Source: Liolophura sinensis | Taxonomy: Eukaryota; Mollusca; Polyplacophora; Chitonida; Chitonidae | Length of the DNA stretch: 64,000 nt | NCBI RefSeq assembly: GCF_032854445.1 | Contig: NC_088301.1 | Location: 33,280,402-33,344,401, forward strand | Direction: 5' to 3' | In this document: positions 49,074 through 62,770 of the stretch, piece after piece | How positions within the stretch are numbered: the first letter of the stretch is position 1 | How the letters are laid out: each line of letters begins with the position of its first letter | Translations under genes and position numbers: made by a program | Notes under the pieces: model-generated | Database searches by the model: none | What the model was told of the DNA's origin: nothing | Seen by the model: only the letters and a program-made list of their open reading frames with translations

Positions 49074-51196
49074 GTAAGTTATGAGTAGACCTACCTTGTT
49101 TTTCTGTCAAAAGTTCTTCCTTCCCATATTTACTTTGCTGAGTGAAGATCCAGAACTTGTTTTCCAAAAGAGCTATCAAAGGGAGATAATTAAACCCCTC
49201 TGGTTTGTGCAACAAGGCGTGGCTATTCTCAGTGTGCATTAGGGCGAGTATGTAATTATGTGGAGATATGCTGCTGTTACAGCAACCGTGCAGATATGTC
49301 TAGTTACACAGGAATTAGAAGAATCATGAAGCAATAAAATGAGAGCTTCTCACATATTTATCTGAACATGGTGGTCATTTAAGGTTCACCTTTTAGTTTA
49401 TAAAGGTCTAGGAATGTTGGAACGGAATGTATCACACTTGCTGTGTGTGGGCAAAAATTTCATGCACACTGGAAATGCATTTATTTATTTTTTTTATTAC
49501 TATTATGAGACCCCGCTTATATCACAACCCCCAGCATGCCACCCAGGGGTGTGTAACCGTATTAAGGCAACAGTGTACTTGGCAAACATTCACAACTACC
49601 CTCATGGATACAAATTTTTTCATTCATGAGAAACAATGTACTTAAGTCATATGTCTAAGATCCAGTTCGAAATCTGTAATGACTGCATTTTGCTCGAACT
49701 AGTGGCACATGCATAAGCCAAGCAAAAGTAATGAGACGAAAATGGAATGCATAGATGCTATGATACACCTTGGAAGACATGTCACGTTTCATCATGGATT
49801 TGGTTGCAGTGACATAGATGCTTTAAGTGGAAGTATGATACCACCAGCCTTACTCAGAGAAAATCAATACTGATCTATATTTCTTGCCCTTTCTTGAGGA
49901 ATTTCATCTTGCTGCCATGGTCGTGCTACTTTTCAGGTGTAACTGTGGCATCAGTGCAGCAATATTTTTCTATTAACATCTCAAAACCTATTTTTGTATT
50001 AGATTATTATTTTTTTTTTTTACATCATGCTTTTGTCTTTGTGGCCAGTTCATCCATAAAACATAACTACACAGCCTACTGGAAGCAGATTGAAGCATGC
50101 ATGAGTTATAGTTGGTTAAGTTTTAAATATATAAGCTGTTTGCCCTAAAAAAACAAAGAGTAAGACAATGGGACTGTAGTATTAGATATAGAGAAATATT
50201 CAATAAAATATTTAACTGTATAGCAGGACTGTAAATTTTTTGTTGTTGTTTTTGTTTGTATGTGTATGTAGTTCACATAGCTTTTACCCTTTAACTTAAA
50301 AACTTTTACCAGCAAGTTGTCAACAACTACTATTCTATGTGTAAATTTTGCTTTTAGCCCTTGAGTGGATCCAAATTCTGACCAGTCAGCTGGCAGATCA
50401 GCTCTAATAACCTGAGGCTGACCAGTACACATATCCCTAAACTGCAGCCCACCCCAATCTCAACTCCATTCCATGTTCCCCTCCAGCCACTTACTAGCCA
50501 GTCCCTTACATTTAGGTCTGTTTGCTTGGATGCCTCCAGTAGTAGCCTAGCAGTTCCAGGAGCCACCACAGACTGAGTAACCCATATAAGTGAGGGTTGA
50601 GAGGCAGCATCTGTCAGGAGGAACATAAGCAGCCTTGCCAGCTATAGGGAGCCAGACCAGTCAATACCAGGGAGCAGTTCAGCAGTCTGGTAGTGCTGTA
50701 AGGAGTGTATTCTACCAACAAGGCTGGGACTGGGTGCCCTGAAGAACAGGAGAGGAAGGTGCTTCCAACACCCCACACTGGACATCCTTGTCACTCTGTC
50801 TTTGGCTGTTGCCATGGATATTGGGGACCTTAGCCAAGCACACTAACCACAAGTGTCTTGTCTTTCTGCGTGGTTTTGCTGTCATTCTTCCCATGCTGTG
50901 GAATTCCATAGTGGAACAGTTGGTAGTCTCTACAAATCTTCTTGCTAAGTGAAATCGTTCACACTGTGTTGACTGTTCTGAAGCTGTGCTGTGTGTTGAT
51001 GGACTTAAGTTCTTCACTTGCAAGGCATTCGATCTAACTTTGGGCTGTCATAGCCAACAGTATGCAGGTATAGCTCTCTGCTGAGACCATGTATCTCTAT
51101 ACTGAAAGCATGGCTTTCTATCATTGTCTTCTTCATAGCCCAGCTTTATCCGTGTGAGTCCAGGACCTAAAGTCAGCAGGACTCTTGTCATTACAG

Positions 51197-51263
51197 TTAC
51201 ATTATCCTAGATGTCACAGGAGATTGTACCCTGGCAAGGTTAGGATACCCATACCAAAGCAGG
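51197..51263 (+). other. Weak candidate exon
   Basis: Acceptor ACTCTTGTCATTACAG and donor AGCAGG-GTAAGC bound 67 bases that are open in two frames (one reads YIILDVTGDCTLARLGYPY). No family recognised. Confidence 0.2.
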
Positions 51264-52021
51264 GTAAGCATATACACCTACATTTATCCTTTCTCAAGCA
51301 CATGGATATACAGTACTCCCCTTTCAGACCTGTAGCCACAGTACGTACCCAGTCAGAACCTTTGTTCTCATTCCTATTAAATACACATGCCTGAATGTTT
51401 CAAGTTTCAGTGAGATTTGTTCACAGTAAAAGTTGTAAAGTTAATAAGAGACTATTAATTAAGGTCTGTGTTCCACAACTTGGCTTTAAAAACCTGTGGC
51501 TGTGGAACCTGCAACATGGGCAAACAGCTTTACATTTATCCCTTCCCTTACTTACCTTTTCATGTGATCAAAACACATTTTTATTTTAAGTAAAATCTGT
51601 TTCCCTTAATGATGAGATTTAGAAGATGACATTAATTTATGGATGATGGCAGTTTAGAACAATATGAAAATGTTGTGAAGGAATTTTAATTTGTTTCAGT
51701 TTCTATTGTACTGGATGTGTATCTTTCTATCTCAACAGATTCCTGATTTCTCCTGCTAATAGTCTAAACCTATACTAAGTTGTAACTTAAATACTCATTG
51801 ACAACACCATGTGATTTCATTTTGTCCATATTCCCTGTCCTTCATCATAAGGAATATGAAATGGCCCCTAGTATATCTACATGTATTTACTTATTTTGTG
51901 GAGAGCTGTTGTGTTGAAGTTTTCCCCATGTGCGTGTGCAAGATCAGAATACATACACGTGCAAATAAGATATTGCTTCAGTATTATACTGTTTATTCAG
52001 TAGAAATCAGGCAGAGGAGAT

Positions 52022-52170
52022 TTTATTTGTTAAACTGTTACTTAACACCGTACTCCAGAATTTTCAGTTGTATTTAGATGGCATTTAGTTATATAGGTGG
52101 TGAATACCAAAGCATCCAGAGTTAACCACAGCTCTTCCCAGATGACAGACCTCTTCCCATTAAAAGTTGC
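52022..52170 (-). repeat. Decayed Meta-type SINE tail
   Basis: TTAACACCGTACTCCAGAATTTTCA, then GATGGCATTTAGTTATATAGGTGG and GCAGACCT-like sequence, parallel the family tail order. No target duplication remains. Confidence 0.5.
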
Positions 52171-52484
52171 ATCCAAACCAGTTAGAAGTGGTTTGATCCT
52201 GTAGCACCATTGGTGGTAATGGGACAAGCAGGTGTGGCAATAATAAGAATTTAGTAAACTGTCAATGAGTTGTTGTCTTTGTTTTGTTTTGTTTGTTTTT
52301 GGGGTTTTTTTTGTTTTTTGCAAAAAGATATGAGCATTAGATGGGTCCTTCTTCATTTGATCACTGCCTTAAGCACTGGCCTAATTTCTGAAAAGTAAGA
52401 TTTTTTAAACAGAAATCATCTGTGAAACTGTCTCTGAATGTTCGTTATCCTAATTAGTGTTGATTGTTTATGGTGAAGTGTATT

Positions 52485-52494
<10 letters not shown>

Positions 52495-52519
<25 letters not shown>
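52495..52519. repeat. TG dinucleotide microsatellite
   Basis: About 12 uninterrupted TG units following interrupted TGTGTATATG, then a T-rich stretch. Length is likely polymorphic. Confidence 0.9.
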
Positions 52520-54872
52520 TTTTGTTGGGTTTTTTTTCATCTTTGTTCAAGGGAAATAACTCTTTCATCCTTGATTTCTGTAAGGAATAACACTGCTGAA
52601 ATACGGCAGTCTTTACTGTGATAAGTACAACTCTTTTATCGTTTCTTCATTGAATGTGAACAGTTTCTCTGAGGGTCTCTATGAGCCTCTTGGATTTTTC
52701 CTTTTTCAAATACATTACAAGATGTGGCTGGGCACACCCAATTTGTTTCTTTGATAATTGTTTACCCCATACTAAAGAATTGTTCACTTATGCTTAGGAA
52801 GTCAGTTTTTATGGGTGGAAGAGACCAAACTGTCAAAGGTAAACCATCAACCTTTTGCACATCACTGGTTAACTTTCCTACATGTGGGGTAAAGTCGTCT
52901 TCAACAAACATTACAGTTCGCCATCAACCACAAGAACAGTGAGAGTGTGGCAGTCTACAAGAATTACAAATTGAACTTGCACCTCATGGCTGCAGGTATC
53001 ACACATTCTACAACTGAGCTATTTCATATTCTCTAAGTTCAAGTATATGTTTTACATGGTTCTGCTTAGATGTAGTACCATGCCATGAAGTAATGGACTT
53101 GGTCTGTGTTTAATACATATATGTGTATGAGATGGCAGCCAGAGGTGTAACGTAGAAGATGGTAGAAGATGGTAGTGCAGTTGTTTATACATGACTTCCT
53201 GTATCCAGTAACATGGGTTGTCTTGTACTCATTCATCTCGCACTGATTCCTGTCAAACATTTGCTCTTGCCATCTAAGTAGAACCAGACTCAAGCTTTTT
53301 AATGACCTGTTAGGAAGAAATGAGAGGAAAGACAGAATGACCCTACCCTTCCACCCCCCTCTGAAAAGAAAACTATTGAAATAGTAGTGGGCCTAAAAGT
53401 TACCCCTGCTGTAGGATGTTACAACAGGTTGAAGACAGGTTAAGTGTTTAATGAGGCCTGTCACATCTGTTTGTGATTATGTTGGTATTTATAGGTTACA
53501 TCAGAAGGTGTGTTTACACCAGGTCATACATGGTGAAGCTTGCTGATCTACTGAGTCTGTTGCTATGAAAAAACACACATTCAAAGTTAACATTGATAAA
53601 TACACATTCATATATAACAAGTTGATGTACTTGATGAAGTATTGCTGTTGGAAGTATTGTGAGGTTACATATTTTAAAAGTTAGTTGGTTGATTTTGTTT
53701 GGATGGGCTCTAAGCAGGTGAAGTTGAATTGTGTGCTTGAATTTCTTCTTTTTTTTTTTTAAATTCAGTCTAAAAGAGAGATAAATGACATGACACCCCA
53801 TCTCAGCTGAGAAAAATGTCACATACTTCATGTAAATCTAAAAGCAGTAAGACTGAAAGGATTGTTAGAGGTTGAATGTCACAGCAAAATACTAAAATGA
53901 ATAGTGTCAGTAAATGTCAGTAGCTTTTGAAAGCAGCACTGTCACTTAAGTGTAAGACTTTCACCTGCTGTTGTGTCACCACACACAAAGCCATTAGTGC
54001 ATGCTGAACTACTACATTTTGTGAATAGGATGGAAAATGAATGGAGCTGTGTTAACTGTATGGATATTGAGGTTTTCTTATCTTTAACTGAGTCAGCAGG
54101 TGATGGGTTGATGATTTTTCACAGGTCTGGTGCTTGAACTGTTAACAAAGTGAGTCTGAAAGACAGTAATTGTGGGCAAGACAGCTTACCTAGTGGTGCA
54201 TGACTTGTCAAAAGACTGCTTTCATTCAAGCTGAAAATTCCATAATCCAGCTTCTCTGTGGCATTATCACTTTAGGCCCTGGGAAGGGTGACATCATCCT
54301 TGATGTGAAAGAACAGGAGTGAATATAAATGGTTGGAGATATAAAAGAAAAAGCTTGGCCCTAAGGTGAAAAATTGGGTCTAAATGAAGAGTTATTGTGG
54401 CGTCGGGAGAAAACACATGGATGGTGTGTGTTGGCATGTGGCTGTGGGGACAGGGGACATCAAGGCTATCAGAAAGGAAGAGATAGTTTGACAGATTGCC
54501 TAAGTCTGCTCCCCTGGACCTATTCACACTGGCCATTACCATCCTGACTTAGTGACCTTAGCTGAGATTCTGCCCCTTCAACATTCAATAGCCTAACTGT
54601 TCTGCTGGGCACACAGTGAAAGCCTTTTTATGCCCAGATGGATTTGATTAGTCGCCCTTTGTGGAGCAATTAACCATGCTGTGTGGCCACCAATTTCTTT
54701 CTTACTGTGCCTTTTGTACCGGCCATTGATTCCCGCCAGAGGGCCTAAGGAAGCTGTAATTCCCTGACTCCACTCACTGTGTAGTGGAGCACCCCTTTCA
54801 CACCCTCAGGTGAATCACTCCTCTAAGATTCTGTAAGTTCCCCATGCTGAGTCTTGCCAATTGCCCTTCTAG

Positions 54873-54927
54873 GCTTCAGGATGTCACAGTAGTTTTGGCC
54901 GTGCAAGCTGGTACAGATTTAAGCAAG
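54873..54927 (+). other. Weak candidate exon
   Basis: Acceptor AATTGCCCTTCTAG and a perfect donor AAG-GTGAGT bound 55 bases. Two frames are open (GCHSSFGRASWYRFKQ and LQDVTVVLAVQAGTDLSK). Neither joins in frame to the next candidate at 58.87 kb. Confidence 0.22.
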
Positions 54928-55595
54928 GTGAGTACCTCTGTGCAGAAAGTTTTCTGATTTTATGGAATTTTTTAAGCAGCTCTTTGTTATTTAATTGTGA
55001 AGAGTAATATTATGTGTTGATTTGTAAAAGTAAGTTTGTAGCTCATGAAAGACTTTTTTCTCATGTCAGCCTGATTGAAGTTTTGCAGATATAGTTCAGC
55101 TTAAATAAAGGTGGATTAATTTTTAAATCTGATCATGTCCATGTGACATAGTTGAAGGAAATTTGTGGGTTTTTGTGATTTCGAGTTTTATTATTTGAAC
55201 ACAGTGGGTTTGGAAAACAGGAATAATTGCTTGTCTTCCATTATCAAGTTATGTTTTTATGTCACACATTGCATAGAATTCCAATTGCAGCTAAATGGTA
55301 CTACACAATTTTTTTCACTTTCTCTCTATGAAGGCAAATTTCCCCACTTGTCAGTGTAAAAACACTCCTGACATAACAGACGTATAAACTCTCCAAATAA
55401 ACATACATGTAATTTTAAACTTTTTCAGTTTGATTGTAAATAGACATGGAGTTAGAAATTAGTGATACACAAATGTTTCAAGTTTAAAAGGAATCTATCT
55501 GTATGTATTAAATGTATTGAACATCTGATGGCCCACTACAGGATTTCGTCTTTTGGGGGTGCTCATTATCTCATGACCAAGTCTTTTGTCCAAAT

Positions 55596-56065
55596 TGTCT
55601 AATAAAGGCACGTTTTAAGCACCCTCGTACTAAGGGCGAATAATTGCAATTGTAGCTGTCAGGAGGTAATTGACATGAGCAAAACTTGAAGGTATGATAA
55701 TTCTACAGGGGCGTTATGATAGCAGGGTGTTAATTGTGGCATGTGTAAGAGTTGCACAGGGAATGGTCGGTGTCATTACTGCAGTGCAGACAGACCCAAT
55801 GTCTTTGGCTTTCTAATTAAGCGTTCAGCATAATGATTAAACGCCACTCTTTATCCCCTCAATCAGTGAGCCATCCAGCAACTGCGGACCCACAATTTCT
55901 GGCTGGTGAAAGAGTTGTGGTGGGGAAAGGCTCCTGTGGTGTCCCTACGGGACAGATACGCATGTTTAATACCAGATATGCTTTGATATCAATGCCAGCC
56001 TTCAACAATGGTCTTATATTAACTCCGCCCTTAGAGTCTGGAGTTTCAACTCTTTCGCCCTAGAG
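55596..56065. promoter_or_regulatory. Candidate cis-regulatory module
   Basis: The densest cluster of developmental-type motifs noticed: TAATTGCAATTG, GGTAATTGACATGA (homeodomain core joined to a TGACA TALE site), TTCTAATTAAGCG, ATGATTAAACGCC, CTTTGATATCAAT (TCF/LEF-like), CAACAATGG (SOX core) and CTCCGCCC (GC box). Repeat-poor and CpG-containing. A 76-codon frame at 55833-56063 is taken as incidental. Confidence 0.35.
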
Positions 56066-59000
56066 ATTCCTAAGTTTTTTTAGTTTGTCTTGAGACTGTC
56101 TCCCTGATTAATATTCTGCTCATAGTTTAAATGTAGGGCCTTAAACTGTCATTGTTTATTGTGATTTTTGACTGGGTCAAGTTTAAGTTTTTATGTGTGT
56201 AATCAGGCATTCTGAGCTCTTGTTTCTGTGGGGTTTTTTTTTTTAATAGCATTGGCAGAAAGGAGTTAAGTTACAAAAAAAAAAAGAGAGGGACCATTTT
56301 GTGTACTTGTCTTTGAAAGCTAGATCAAAAGCAAGAATCACAGAGGGTGTTCTTTCCACTTTTCTCAAGCAGGTGAAAAAAAGACAAGAAATGTCCTCAG
56401 AAGAAATTACTTTTCAAGATAGTTGCCATAGAGATAATGGGCTGAACTAACAGGAATCTGTTGTGTTTTTTGATGGCAATTTTATGAGCTATGAAAAAAA
56501 GAAATTAAACTTCAATTTTGAAGACAAGTGAGTTGTCATGGAAATATGCAGTCAACTAAAAGAGGAAGAAAAATCCTGGGCTATTGTGTGCTGTGTTGGT
56601 GTTTATTGACATTTTATTAGAGCACAGCTTGCGCCATTAATTCTCCAGCCACTGTGATAATTAGTGAGGGGAACATTCTGTCATAGGTTCCCCTAGCTTT
56701 GACATTGCCCCGGCCGCTGGACAGCCCCAGTCACAGATTGTCAGAACAACCAGCCTGACATTGTTCTCTGTGATAAGACCAGTTACAGTGGCTGGCTATG
56801 ACAACAAAGATGCTGCATGCTGATATGTTTATCAGATTAGTCCCGAAGTGATCTCTGCTTTATAACTGATCAAAACAGAGATTAAGTGGAAGACATTAAA
56901 AGGGCTGAGATTGGCAGAATATGAAGATATCCATCAATTTGATGAAATGGAATTGTTTTCTTATCGCAGTCAACCATTTGCACCATAAGTGATTTCTTGG
57001 AAGACAAGCTCTAGACAGGGTGTTCAAGTCCCTTTGAACTATTGTCATCATCCCTGTGAGGCTTACAAAGTAACGCATATAACGCAATGTAGTATATGCT
57101 CCTGAAAAGTAATTTACACCATATCTTAATACATATGATTAAAAGGCCTACTTCTCATCATTTATCTTTTCAGGATCTCAAGGCTTCTTTCATACCACAG
57201 ATATCAGATTTTGTTTTATGAAACTTTTGTTTTTTTAAGATATTTTGGGGGATTTTTAAATTTTCTTTCAGGTTAATTTTTAATACCGTAAAACAGTTTA
57301 AGCATATATAAATTTTTTTTGATGTTCTGTCCTAACTACTAATATTCTTTGTGATAGTGTATCCAGCAAAGGATCGTCAGTGAAAGCAGCTGGATTTAGG
57401 AGTGTGCTTGCTTAAGTACTGCCTGTGGCAGCCTGTGCAAAAACATAAACATGTGTAATTTGAACATTAAACTTTAGTTATTCACCCAATGGAGATGTAA
57501 GGCAAATTTCTTTAGGTCTTCTCAATGCAAGTGGCTTAGCTCTAATTCCGAAGCAGTATGTGTTAATGGTCTCATTTATCTGTTCTTCATGTGAGCCGGA
57601 GAGCTGGTGCTGGGTTCAGCCTGATCTGTTTTCTGTGTCGCATGTAATGTGATTGTTGCCATTGTAAAACTTAGGCACTGCCATAATTGGATGAAGAACA
57701 CCATCATAATGTAGACAAGGCACAATGCTGTCTTGAAATGTCACTAGTTTCTTTTCATTTAGCATATACATCATTATTACTTGTTCATTACGCAGCGAAG
57801 AGTCAGGGCATTCTGCTGATTACATAGCACTTCTGTGTGTTTTCTTGGTGTTGCCATGGAAATCATTGATTTGCAGAGATAAAACGTATACTGGTGTAGA
57901 TTTTCTCCAGAGTGTCCCTGGTAAAACCCTGACTGCCCGGAGTGAGACCAATTACCAGGAATGAATGAGATTAACTTGTTAAGGTGTCCTCTATTGTTAC
58001 TATTGACTAGTTTCTGCAGCTTCTCTCACAAGCTGTCATTGTGCTTGCAACAATGGCCCTTTGAAGGTGAATAAACAAGCATTGTGCACTGATTTTCATG
58101 GCACAGAGTCTTTGGATCCACCAGACCAGCTATTGAATGTCCACACCCCCCCAGTCTTGCCTGTTTGGTATCTCTGCTCAAGTCTTCACTCCTGTACAGC
58201 ACCAAAACATATGGTGTATATGTGTATACATTCATATGGTTGTATGCAAGTGAATGTGTTTCAGTATTGTTAACAGCCTTACATATAATCTCTATTCAAT
58301 CTCAAAAATATGTAAACATGTCTTCATTCACTGGCCATGTTTTTAACCAGATGTATGGTTAATAGCTAATTGAATAATGAGTCTATTTCCATAAGCTTAT
58401 AAAGTTTCTGTTGTGACTTACACACATAAAATATATGTCCAGAATTTTGTGTCCATATGTGTATTTATGTGTCATAAAGAGTTATTGTTGCTATAATTGA
58501 TGTACATGTACATTGTTGCAAAAAGAATTACACTAATTCTAGTCCCTGTCCCTATGTTTTGACCTTTGTGTTCTGCTACAGCCTTGGGTTGCTGAAGAAC
58601 TGGTGAACACAATATTGAAGGGTTCTATGCCCAGGCAGTCTCCCTCCTGCCAGCCCTGGCTGGAAGCTCATGCTGGACAGCCCTTCCCCTGAAGGCAGCT
58701 GCTCTGTTGTAGTTACATTTTAAGGTTGTGTGGTCCTTATCAGCTGCATTGTCTGTAAGCCACATAGTGGAACATGTGCTGCCCATGTCCACAGGGAATT
58801 CCAACCCAACTACACAGGGCTGCTTCCAGTTGTTCCACCTGAGATGAATATCCTTTTCTCCCCTGCAGGATATTTTCTTCCCAATGTTGTTTAATCAAGC
58901 TCTCCTTTGTTAGACAATGCAGCTATGAGCCATTGTTTATTGGTAAGTCATTCATGATCTGTGGTTATATTTTTGTCTGTCCTCCACTGGCTAGATGTAA

Positions 59001-60875
59001 GTAAGTACAAAACCTTTGTAGATCTTGCAGCATGTTGTCTTCTATATAATAAGACTTACAGTGAGTAAAACCAGCGACACAAGTGTGATTATTGACAAGT
59101 ATTTACATATGCTCTTACTCTTCACGAGTAAGAGATTACACCACCCCTAGCACCATGGGTTAAAGCAGATTTAGGTAAAAAAAATTGTAGTGATTGCAAA
59201 TTATAAAACATAATTAGTCCAGAATTACTTAGAATGCTGTGTTGTAATCACATTTAACATACAGTTACAGTAAACAATGCAAAAGGACCAAGCCTCTACC
59301 AGCAGAATTTTGGTTTATCCAGGTATAAAAAAATAATAAAAGATTTACAGCATAGTGTGTAAAACCAAGGCATTGTCAACATTGCTTTAATACTTTAGAA
59401 ATTAACTAAAAAGTAGATTTGCTAACTATTATTTTTGTAAACTAGCTTGAATGAAAAGTTATTAACACTTGAAGCCTGGGTTAAAAAGACCTAGCAATCA
59501 GGATGCCAGAGAAATTGAAGGTACAGGTTGTAACAAAGTTACTGATTTTACTGTGTAGCATGTGTACTAATATTAAAGGTGTAAAATTTCAAGCCTTAAT
59601 TCCAAGTACTTGTTTTCTTATCAGTCACTTAACTGGAAGATTCAAAAAGTAAAGTAAATGAAAACATTGAAACCATGTGTGCTTTGACAAACCCACAAAG
59701 ATATCAGAGGGTGTTAGTATTTCAAAAAAAAATTTTTTTCTTTCATCTGCAGTAATCATTTTGGATCCTCAGTGGTACCAGTGCTCTTATTCCATTGGTT
59801 GATAAAAACTTTGATAAGATATACAGTTGCACCTGTAGTGTGCCCACAGAGCAAACAGAATTATGCAATTCAGGGGGTGGCATGTGACTCCCACATGTTG
59901 GCTCATAGTCTGCATGTTCAACCCTAGTTTCACTGGTCTTTGGTGCATTGGTGCACTAATTTGTTCCTTCAGTTGTAAAGCTGATATATGTTATGGCATA
60001 TGTAAAAAAATTATTGAGTATGGAATTAAACAACAATCAGAGAAGTAAATAAAGAATTAATAAATATATTTAAAATGGATGGTAATATGTACTATTTTTT
60101 TAAGTCTAATAGTTGGAGACATTTTCATGTAGTTGTTACTGTTAGATTACTCAGGAATGAATTTACAACACTGGCCACAAAAACTTTTACAAGAAAACAC
60201 AGCAGCTAGCCTGTAATTTTGAAATAACAAACGACCACTGGTATTACATTCTAGTGTCCTTTTTTTATATTATTTTTTATACTAAAGCAAGAAATTTGTC
60301 TGATAATACCCCTTGTCTTGGACATTCAGTCCTGTAATGATAGTAATTTAGTAATCAGTTGTGGAGATTGACTCTGGTTCAGTTCCATCCCCCAAACAAT
60401 TTACCACGCCACTGAGTACTTTGCTAAGTACAGATCCATGTCCAAGGGCTAGTGCTGTATTTTTATCACCGTAATTTACAGTCATCAAGCTCCAAACTTG
60501 ATCCTGTTACCATTGATTTTCAGAAAGCTTTAGTTTACAGTCGTGGATAGATCATTCATATGATCACCACCTATGCCAACTTCCTCCCTTAATTCGAATT
60601 AGTAGTAGGAATGTCGGAGAATGCTTGATTTTTCCTGACTTCAATATTGTATTAGCAAGTTTGCCATTGGTTGAGTGGTAGAGAGTATTAAGCACATAAA
60701 TCAAGTTAAATGAAGATTAAAATGGTTTAAGTGAAAATTGTTGACAGTAATAGGGGGAATAATAGGGATTGTTTGCATATACCCACTTAATTTACTCTTA
60801 AAATCTTGTTTATAGGTTCATTTGTTTTTTTTTTTATTATTATTGGATAGTGTTTAATTTACATAAACAGGAGAT
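56066..60875. other. Non-coding stretch
   Basis: AT-rich with repeat-poor islands at 56590-56830 (GCCATTAATTCTCC, GATAATTAGTGAGG), 57560-57970 and 58570-58900. No gene supported. GGTTGAGTGGTAGAGAG at 60670-60686 resembles a tRNA A box but no B box follows. Confidence 0.45.
58869..58942 (+). other. Weak candidate exon
   Basis: Acceptor TATCCTTTTCTCCCCTGCAG is excellent, donor TATTG-GTAAGTC good; 74 bases. One frame is open (CCLIKLSFVRQCSYEPLF). The two frames that the 54.9 kb candidate would feed contain stops. Confidence 0.22.
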
Positions 60876-60877
60876 TA

Positions 60878-62770
60878 TTAGGTGGCCAAGCACTCTGTTG
60901 AAATCGTTCTGATTTTTATTTTTCTTAGGCTTCCAACCAACTATTGTTCTCGCTCAGATTATTTTGCTTCTTCTCTGACACCAGTTTTTTTTTTTAACTG
61001 CGTGTCACAGGTGTTAACTTTCTACACATGTTCATAACTAAATCGCTTGGGCTACCTGCTGGAGTACAAAACTTTACCCACCTGTGACCCACTTTTCGGC
61101 CATATTGGAGTAATACGGAAATCTAAAAAAAAATCTTCTGCTGACCTTTAAAATTGATATGCCTTTACAGCACTACTAGGGGTATCAGGATTGAAAGTTT
61201 TATGCGAATCGGTCAAGAAATGTGAATCTCGCTATTGGTTGTTTTAGTGACGTGATTACCTATGGTTGAATTTTGCAAAAAAAGAAGATAGGAACTAGAT
61301 GTAGTTCGACCTGCTGAAGACATTCATGGTTTTAGTTTTTCCTATGATTTATAGTTGTTCTTTAAATTGCAGTTGATGCTCATTTTAGTGTCATTTTTCA
61401 AATGTCATGTGACCGGACATCATAATAAGTATGAAGCTGAAAATTGCTTAGTATATAGATCAAATGCAGATCTTCATTTTTGATTTACATTTTAGGACTG
61501 CAGGGCTACAAGTGATAGTTTTGCCATTTAAATGCGTTCAAAAACTTGTTATTTTTATTCACAGTCAGCTTGTAAAAATTGGAGTGTCCCCAAAACGGGT
61601 AAAGGTGGGAAAAACAAACCTCACATTTTCAATAACGAAATGCAGCTTTCGACATTTTGTGGTGTTTGGCCAGTCACATGATTTGGTAGCCATTTTGAAT
61701 TTTATAGCTAAGCTTAAACCATTTATGACTGTAAATTGGTGAATAATCTTTTGATGCAATTTCACTTGCAAGTTTCAGGTGGATCGCCATACCTATATTG
61801 TAGAAAGCATTTTGTTTGGTATGTTTGGTTTAGCTTAAAAGTAGGTCAAGACTAAAAACACCTTAAAAAGTTTTTTACAGTCATGTAATTTGTATGGCCT
61901 GTATCAAGAGAACTGTGGTATGTAGAAATATGAAACGAAATTGTAGCCCAAGACATGTAGTTTCTGGCAGGTGTCAACAGATTTGAGCCACGATCAGTGG
62001 TTTTCTCGCCAGAAATGGTTAAATGACACGACCCTACAGCAGAAATAGAAACGCAAGCCTGTACATTTAACATAGACTTTAGAGGTAACTGTGTATTACT
62101 GTGTATGTTCTGCAGGTAACTTGCCACATAGGTTGGCTGCCTGTCACTCAAACCGAAAAATGAACAACTCTCCCTCCTCTCCCCAGCTATCAGCAGTTAA
62201 TTTTCAGTGTTTGCACATAAAGCCAGCCCTGTTCACAATGTATCATTTGTAATTCTCAACAATCCCAAAGGAATTCCCCCATACCCCCATGCCATCAGGA
62301 ATATAAGTCCAAAGCCTTGGCCAAATATACCAACAGTTTCTATCCACACATGTACGAGCCCACACATGACGAGCCCAAAAAATGTAACTCTTATTAGGCC
62401 AAATTTAACCGTTTAAGAAATATCACAGTTACCAGTTTCTTTTTTAGGTCTAGACCTTACATACCCATAAGGAAGAGACAGGCTTTAGGATGCCACACAG
62501 AAAAGTAACTAAATCTTTTTTAAACAAAGCAACACACCACACTGCTTAGTCCTTTTCAGTATTTTGTCACTATGTGTGTTAGCTTCTGTTCATAAACAGA
62601 TGTTTGCCAAAGCTTAATTTTTCCGATAGTGGCAAATTAGTGCATTACTTTCATAGTGTTTTCTTATGAAAGAAAAGAATATTTTTTCTTTTTGACATTC
62701 TTTAGGACCTTGATGCTCGATCACTGGTATAGCTATAAGGAACGTAACGGCTTTAATTACCATTTTTGTT
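60878..62770 (+). repeat. Dispersed repeat copy B, most continuous copy
   Basis: It opens TTAGGTGGCCAAGCACTC like copy A and runs without a SINE insertion to CGTAACGGCTTTAATT (copy A has AACATAACAGCTTTAATT near 42570). Left and right halves, separated by about 2.4 kb in copy A, are contiguous here around 62045. It lacks roughly 170 bases present in copies A and C after the GTGGATCGCC block. The 92- and 99-codon frames in it are not recognisable proteins. Element class is unknown, with no transposase or terminal repeat seen. Confidence 0.75.

Larger units (their letters stand above)
47631..55595. other. Non-coding stretch with scattered weak exon candidates
   Basis: No firm gene. It holds a C/T-rich tract at 47875-47935, a TG microsatellite, a SINE relic and three splice-bounded candidates listed separately. 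Segments 50380-51180 and 54260-54930 are GC-richer and repeat-poor. A 103-codon minus-strand frame at 50712-51023 was not recognised. Confidence 0.45.

Noticed and set aside
50145-51023. Series of 90-103 codon minus-strand frames
   Set aside because: The segment is GC-richer, but the frames overlap in different registers without good splice sites or recognisable domains.
53149-53178. GTAGAAGATG doubled
   Set aside because: Two short units only; ordinary replication slippage.
61464-61771. Open frames on both strands near 61.6 kb
   Set aside because: They lie in dispersed repeat copy B and are not recognisable proteins.
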